This document shows, piece by piece, positions 61,580-64,000 of a DNA stretch of 64,000 bases. Position 1 is the stretch's first letter. Every line of letters begins with the position of its first letter. Origin of the DNA: Struthio camelus (taxonomy: Eukaryota; Chordata; Aves; Struthioniformes; Struthionidae); contig NC_090942.1 of NCBI RefSeq assembly GCF_040807025.1, forward strand, positions 40,998,911 through 41,062,910, read 5' to 3'. The position numbers and the translations under genes were made by a program. The notes under the pieces are model-generated. The model did no database searches and was not told the DNA's origin. It saw nothing but the letters and a program-made list of their open reading frames with translations.

Positions 61580-64000
61580 GAGTGGCTGGGGTTGGCAAGC
61601 AAAGAGTCTGGTGTAATGTAAGCAGAAGGGACCTCTCAATCAACAAAATGGGGCTGAGGTGGAATCACACCAAGCATATGCAAGTAAATAAGGAAGTGCC
61701 TATAGGACCACATTATGAGGAAAGCTCTCATGCCCTATCTAGGAAGATAGCATGCCAGGGCACCTCTCTGATGTGCCTGTATACTAATGGGAACACAGCA
61801 GGGGAACAAACGGGAGAAATTATAAGTATCTGTGTAGTTACAGGGCTACAATCTCACTGGGATCTCAGAGATGTGGTGAGGTAGCTCATGCTACTGGATA
61901 CAGGCTCCTTATGATGGACAGGCCATGACGGCAAGGAGAGGGCATTGCCCTTTGTGTGAGAGAGCAGAGGGAACGCATGGAGTTCTGTCTGGGGATGGGT
62001 CAGGGTTAGCTGAGAGCTTATAAGTCAGGATTAGTGGGCAGACCAGCATAGATGCTGGTGTAGTAAGTATCTGCTATGGATTACCTGATTAGGAAGTAGA
62101 TGAGGCCTTCTTCAGACAGTGGGAAGAAGCTTCATGTTTGCAGGCACTGGTCCTCATGGGGATCTTTAACCACCCTGCTGTCTGCTAGAGGGGCAATGCG
62201 GCTGGGCACAAGCAATCCAGGAGGTTTCTAGAGTGCATCGATGACAACTTCCTAACTCAGGTGATTGAGGAGCCAGTAAAAAGCACTCTGCTAGACCTTG
62301 TACTTAAAAACAAGGAAGAACTGGTTGGAGATGTGACAGTCAGGAGTAGCCTTGGCTGCAGCGACCACAGGATGATAAGGTTCAGGATCATGCAAGGAGG
62401 GGTAAAAAGGAGAAAGCAGGATCACAACCCTGGACTTCAGGAGATCAGACTTAGGCCTGTACAGGGACCTGCTTGGAAGAATCCCATGGGATATGGCCCT
62501 GGAAGGAAGAGGGGTCCAAGAGAGCTAGTTGATATTGAAGGATCACCTCCTCCAAGCTCAAGAATGCCATCCCAACAAGAAGGAAATCGAGTAAAGGCAT
62601 CAAGAGGCCTGTATGGACAAAGCAGCAGTGGCTCACAAAACTCAGATGTTAAAAGGAAGTGTTTGAGAGGTAGAAACAGGGACAGGTGACCCAGGAGGAA
62701 TATAGAGACACTGCCCGGGAGTGCGGGAATGGGGTTAGGAGAGCTAAAGTCCACCTGGAGTTGAAACCTGAAAGGGCTGTGAAGGGCAACAAGAAAGGAT
62801 TCTACAAGTACACAAGCAGCAAAAGGAAGGCTAGGGAAAATGTGGGCCCACTACTAAGTGAGGGAGGAGCCCTCATGACAAAGGACACCAAAATGGCCAA
62901 GGTACTGAATGCTGCCTTTGCTTCAGTCTTTGTTGGTAAGACTGGTCTTCAGGAATCCCGAGCCCCTGGGATCAGAGGGGAAGTCTGGAGCAATGAAGAC
63001 TTACTATTGGTGGAGGAGGGTCAGCTTAGGGAACACTTAAACAAACTGGGCCTACACAAGTCTATGGGTCTGATGGGATGCACTCGCAAGTGCTCAGGGA
63101 GCTGGCCAGTGTTGTTGTGAAGCCACTCTTGATTATCTTTGAAAGGTCATGGTGACTGGGAGAGGTTTCTGAGGTCTGGAAGAGAGCAAATGTCGTTCCT
63201 GTCTTCAAGAATGGCAAGGAGAATCTGGGAAACTACAGACCAGTCAGCCTCACCTCGATCGCTGGGCAACTAATCCTGGATACTGTTTCCAGACATGTGA
63301 AGGACAAGAAGGTGATCTGAAGTAGTTAGCATGGATTTATGAAGGGAAAAATTATGCTTAACCAACCTGATAGCCTTTTATGATGAGATGACTGGCTTGG
63401 TGGATGAAGGGAGAGCTCTGGATGTTGTTTATCCTGACTTCAGTGAGGCTTTTGATACTGTCTCCTGTAACATCTTCATAGACAAACTTATCTAACCTAT
63501 ACTTCATCAGTGGTCAGTAAGGTGGATTGAAAACTGGCTGAACTGCAAGGCTCAGAGGGTTGTGATCAGCAGCATGAAGTCCAGCTGGAGACCAGTTACT
63601 AGTGGTGTCCCCAAGGGGTTGATACTGGGGCCAGCATTGCACTCGGGGAGGAATAATCCCATGCACCATTACATATTGGGGACCAACCAGCTTGAGAGCA
63701 GCTTTGCAGAGAAGGACCTTCGGATCCTGGTGGGCAGCAAGTGGAACATTAGCCAGCAATGCACCCTTCTGGCAAAAAAAAAGCCAGCAGTGTCCTGGCT
63801 GCATTAGGCAGAGTGCTGGTAAGCAGGTTGAGGGAGGTGATCCTTCCCTTCTATTCAGCACTGGTGAGATCACATCAGGCATGCTGGGTCCAGTTCTGAG
63901 AGGCTGAGGGAGTTGGGACTGTTCAGCCTGAAGAGAAGGCTTAGGGGGGATCTTATCACTGTTTTTCAATATATTATGGGACTCATCAGCACAATAAGGA
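61580..64000 (+). mobile_element. CR1 LINE, long decayed copy, runs off the right edge
   Basis: An old + strand CR1 covering most of ORF2 and the start of the 3' region. Near 61,770 a frame reads TSLMCLYTN, the start of the endonuclease domain. Near 62,150 another reads LVLMGIFNHP. Near 62,345 one reads SLGCSDHRMIRFRI, including the SDH catalytic motif. The linker (GNKKGFYKY, then ARENVGPLLSEGG) is at 62,790-62,880. The reverse transcriptase follows with NYRPVSLTS (63,230), YPDFSEAFDTVS (63,430) and SGVPKGLILGP (63,600). The YADD segment is absent and the frame jumps to the C-terminal YILGTNQLESS (about 63,675). The 3' region begins near 63,900. Frameshifts and stops make it inactive. Confidence 0.9.

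Noticed and set aside
62261..63120. Frames of 142 and 144 aa as host genes
   Set aside because: They are CR1 ORF2 endonuclease and linker segments in different frames of one decayed element.
1..64000. A new multi-gene defence, biosynthetic or mobile system
   Set aside because: The window is vertebrate intergenic and intronic DNA with one promoter and several dead retroelements. No cluster of intact coding regions is present.

Overview
The window looks like nuclear DNA of a bird. The main reason is the set of CR1 LINEs. Two copies end in the avian-type CR1 3' sequence (an 'aggtcccttccaacctc' stretch followed by short ATTCTGTG-like repeats), and one copy of about 2.4 kb carries recognisable CR1 endonuclease and reverse transcriptase segments. 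There are no operons, no long intact open reading frames and no prokaryotic signals. The sequence is AT-rich and dominated by intergenic and intronic DNA, with one strong CpG island. I recognised no CRISPR array, rRNA or intact tRNA.

Layout. Bases 1-20,400 look like intergenic or distal 5' flanking DNA. They hold a small CpG cluster (about 1.80-1.94 kb), a 231-bp GAGAAA-type purine tract (8,134-8,364), a 17-G run (13.73 kb) and a GAAA/GGAA tract (13.87-13.96 kb). A CpG island spans about 20.53-21.77 kb, with a weaker shoulder to about 22.15 kb. It contains triplet repeats, a 19-G run, a YY1-type motif and a consensus splice donor (after 21,127), so it is read as the promoter and first exon of a gene on the + strand. 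From 22 kb onward the sequence looks intronic and its longest homopolymer runs on the + strand are T. A 73-bp candidate second exon (53,240-53,312) has a good acceptor, branch point and donor. I could not name the gene, and no coding start could be fixed. Most of its exons would lie beyond the window.

The presumed introns hold a tRNA-derived SINE of MIR type (25.39-25.54 kb), a possible recursive splice site (26,763/26,764), two nearly identical CR1 3' ends in inverted orientation about 1.15 kb apart (34.01-34.23 and 35.23-35.61 kb), a decayed reverse-transcriptase relic resembling DIRS-type elements (44.88-45.32 kb), a decayed CR1 (49.3-50.2 kb) and a longer CR1 that runs off the right edge (61.58-64.0 kb).

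I found no clear new multi-gene system. The most interesting items are the DIRS-like relic, the candidate recursive splice site in the large first intron, the CR1 inverted pair, and the short reading frame that starts at the last bases of exon 1 and would end exactly at the end of exon 2.
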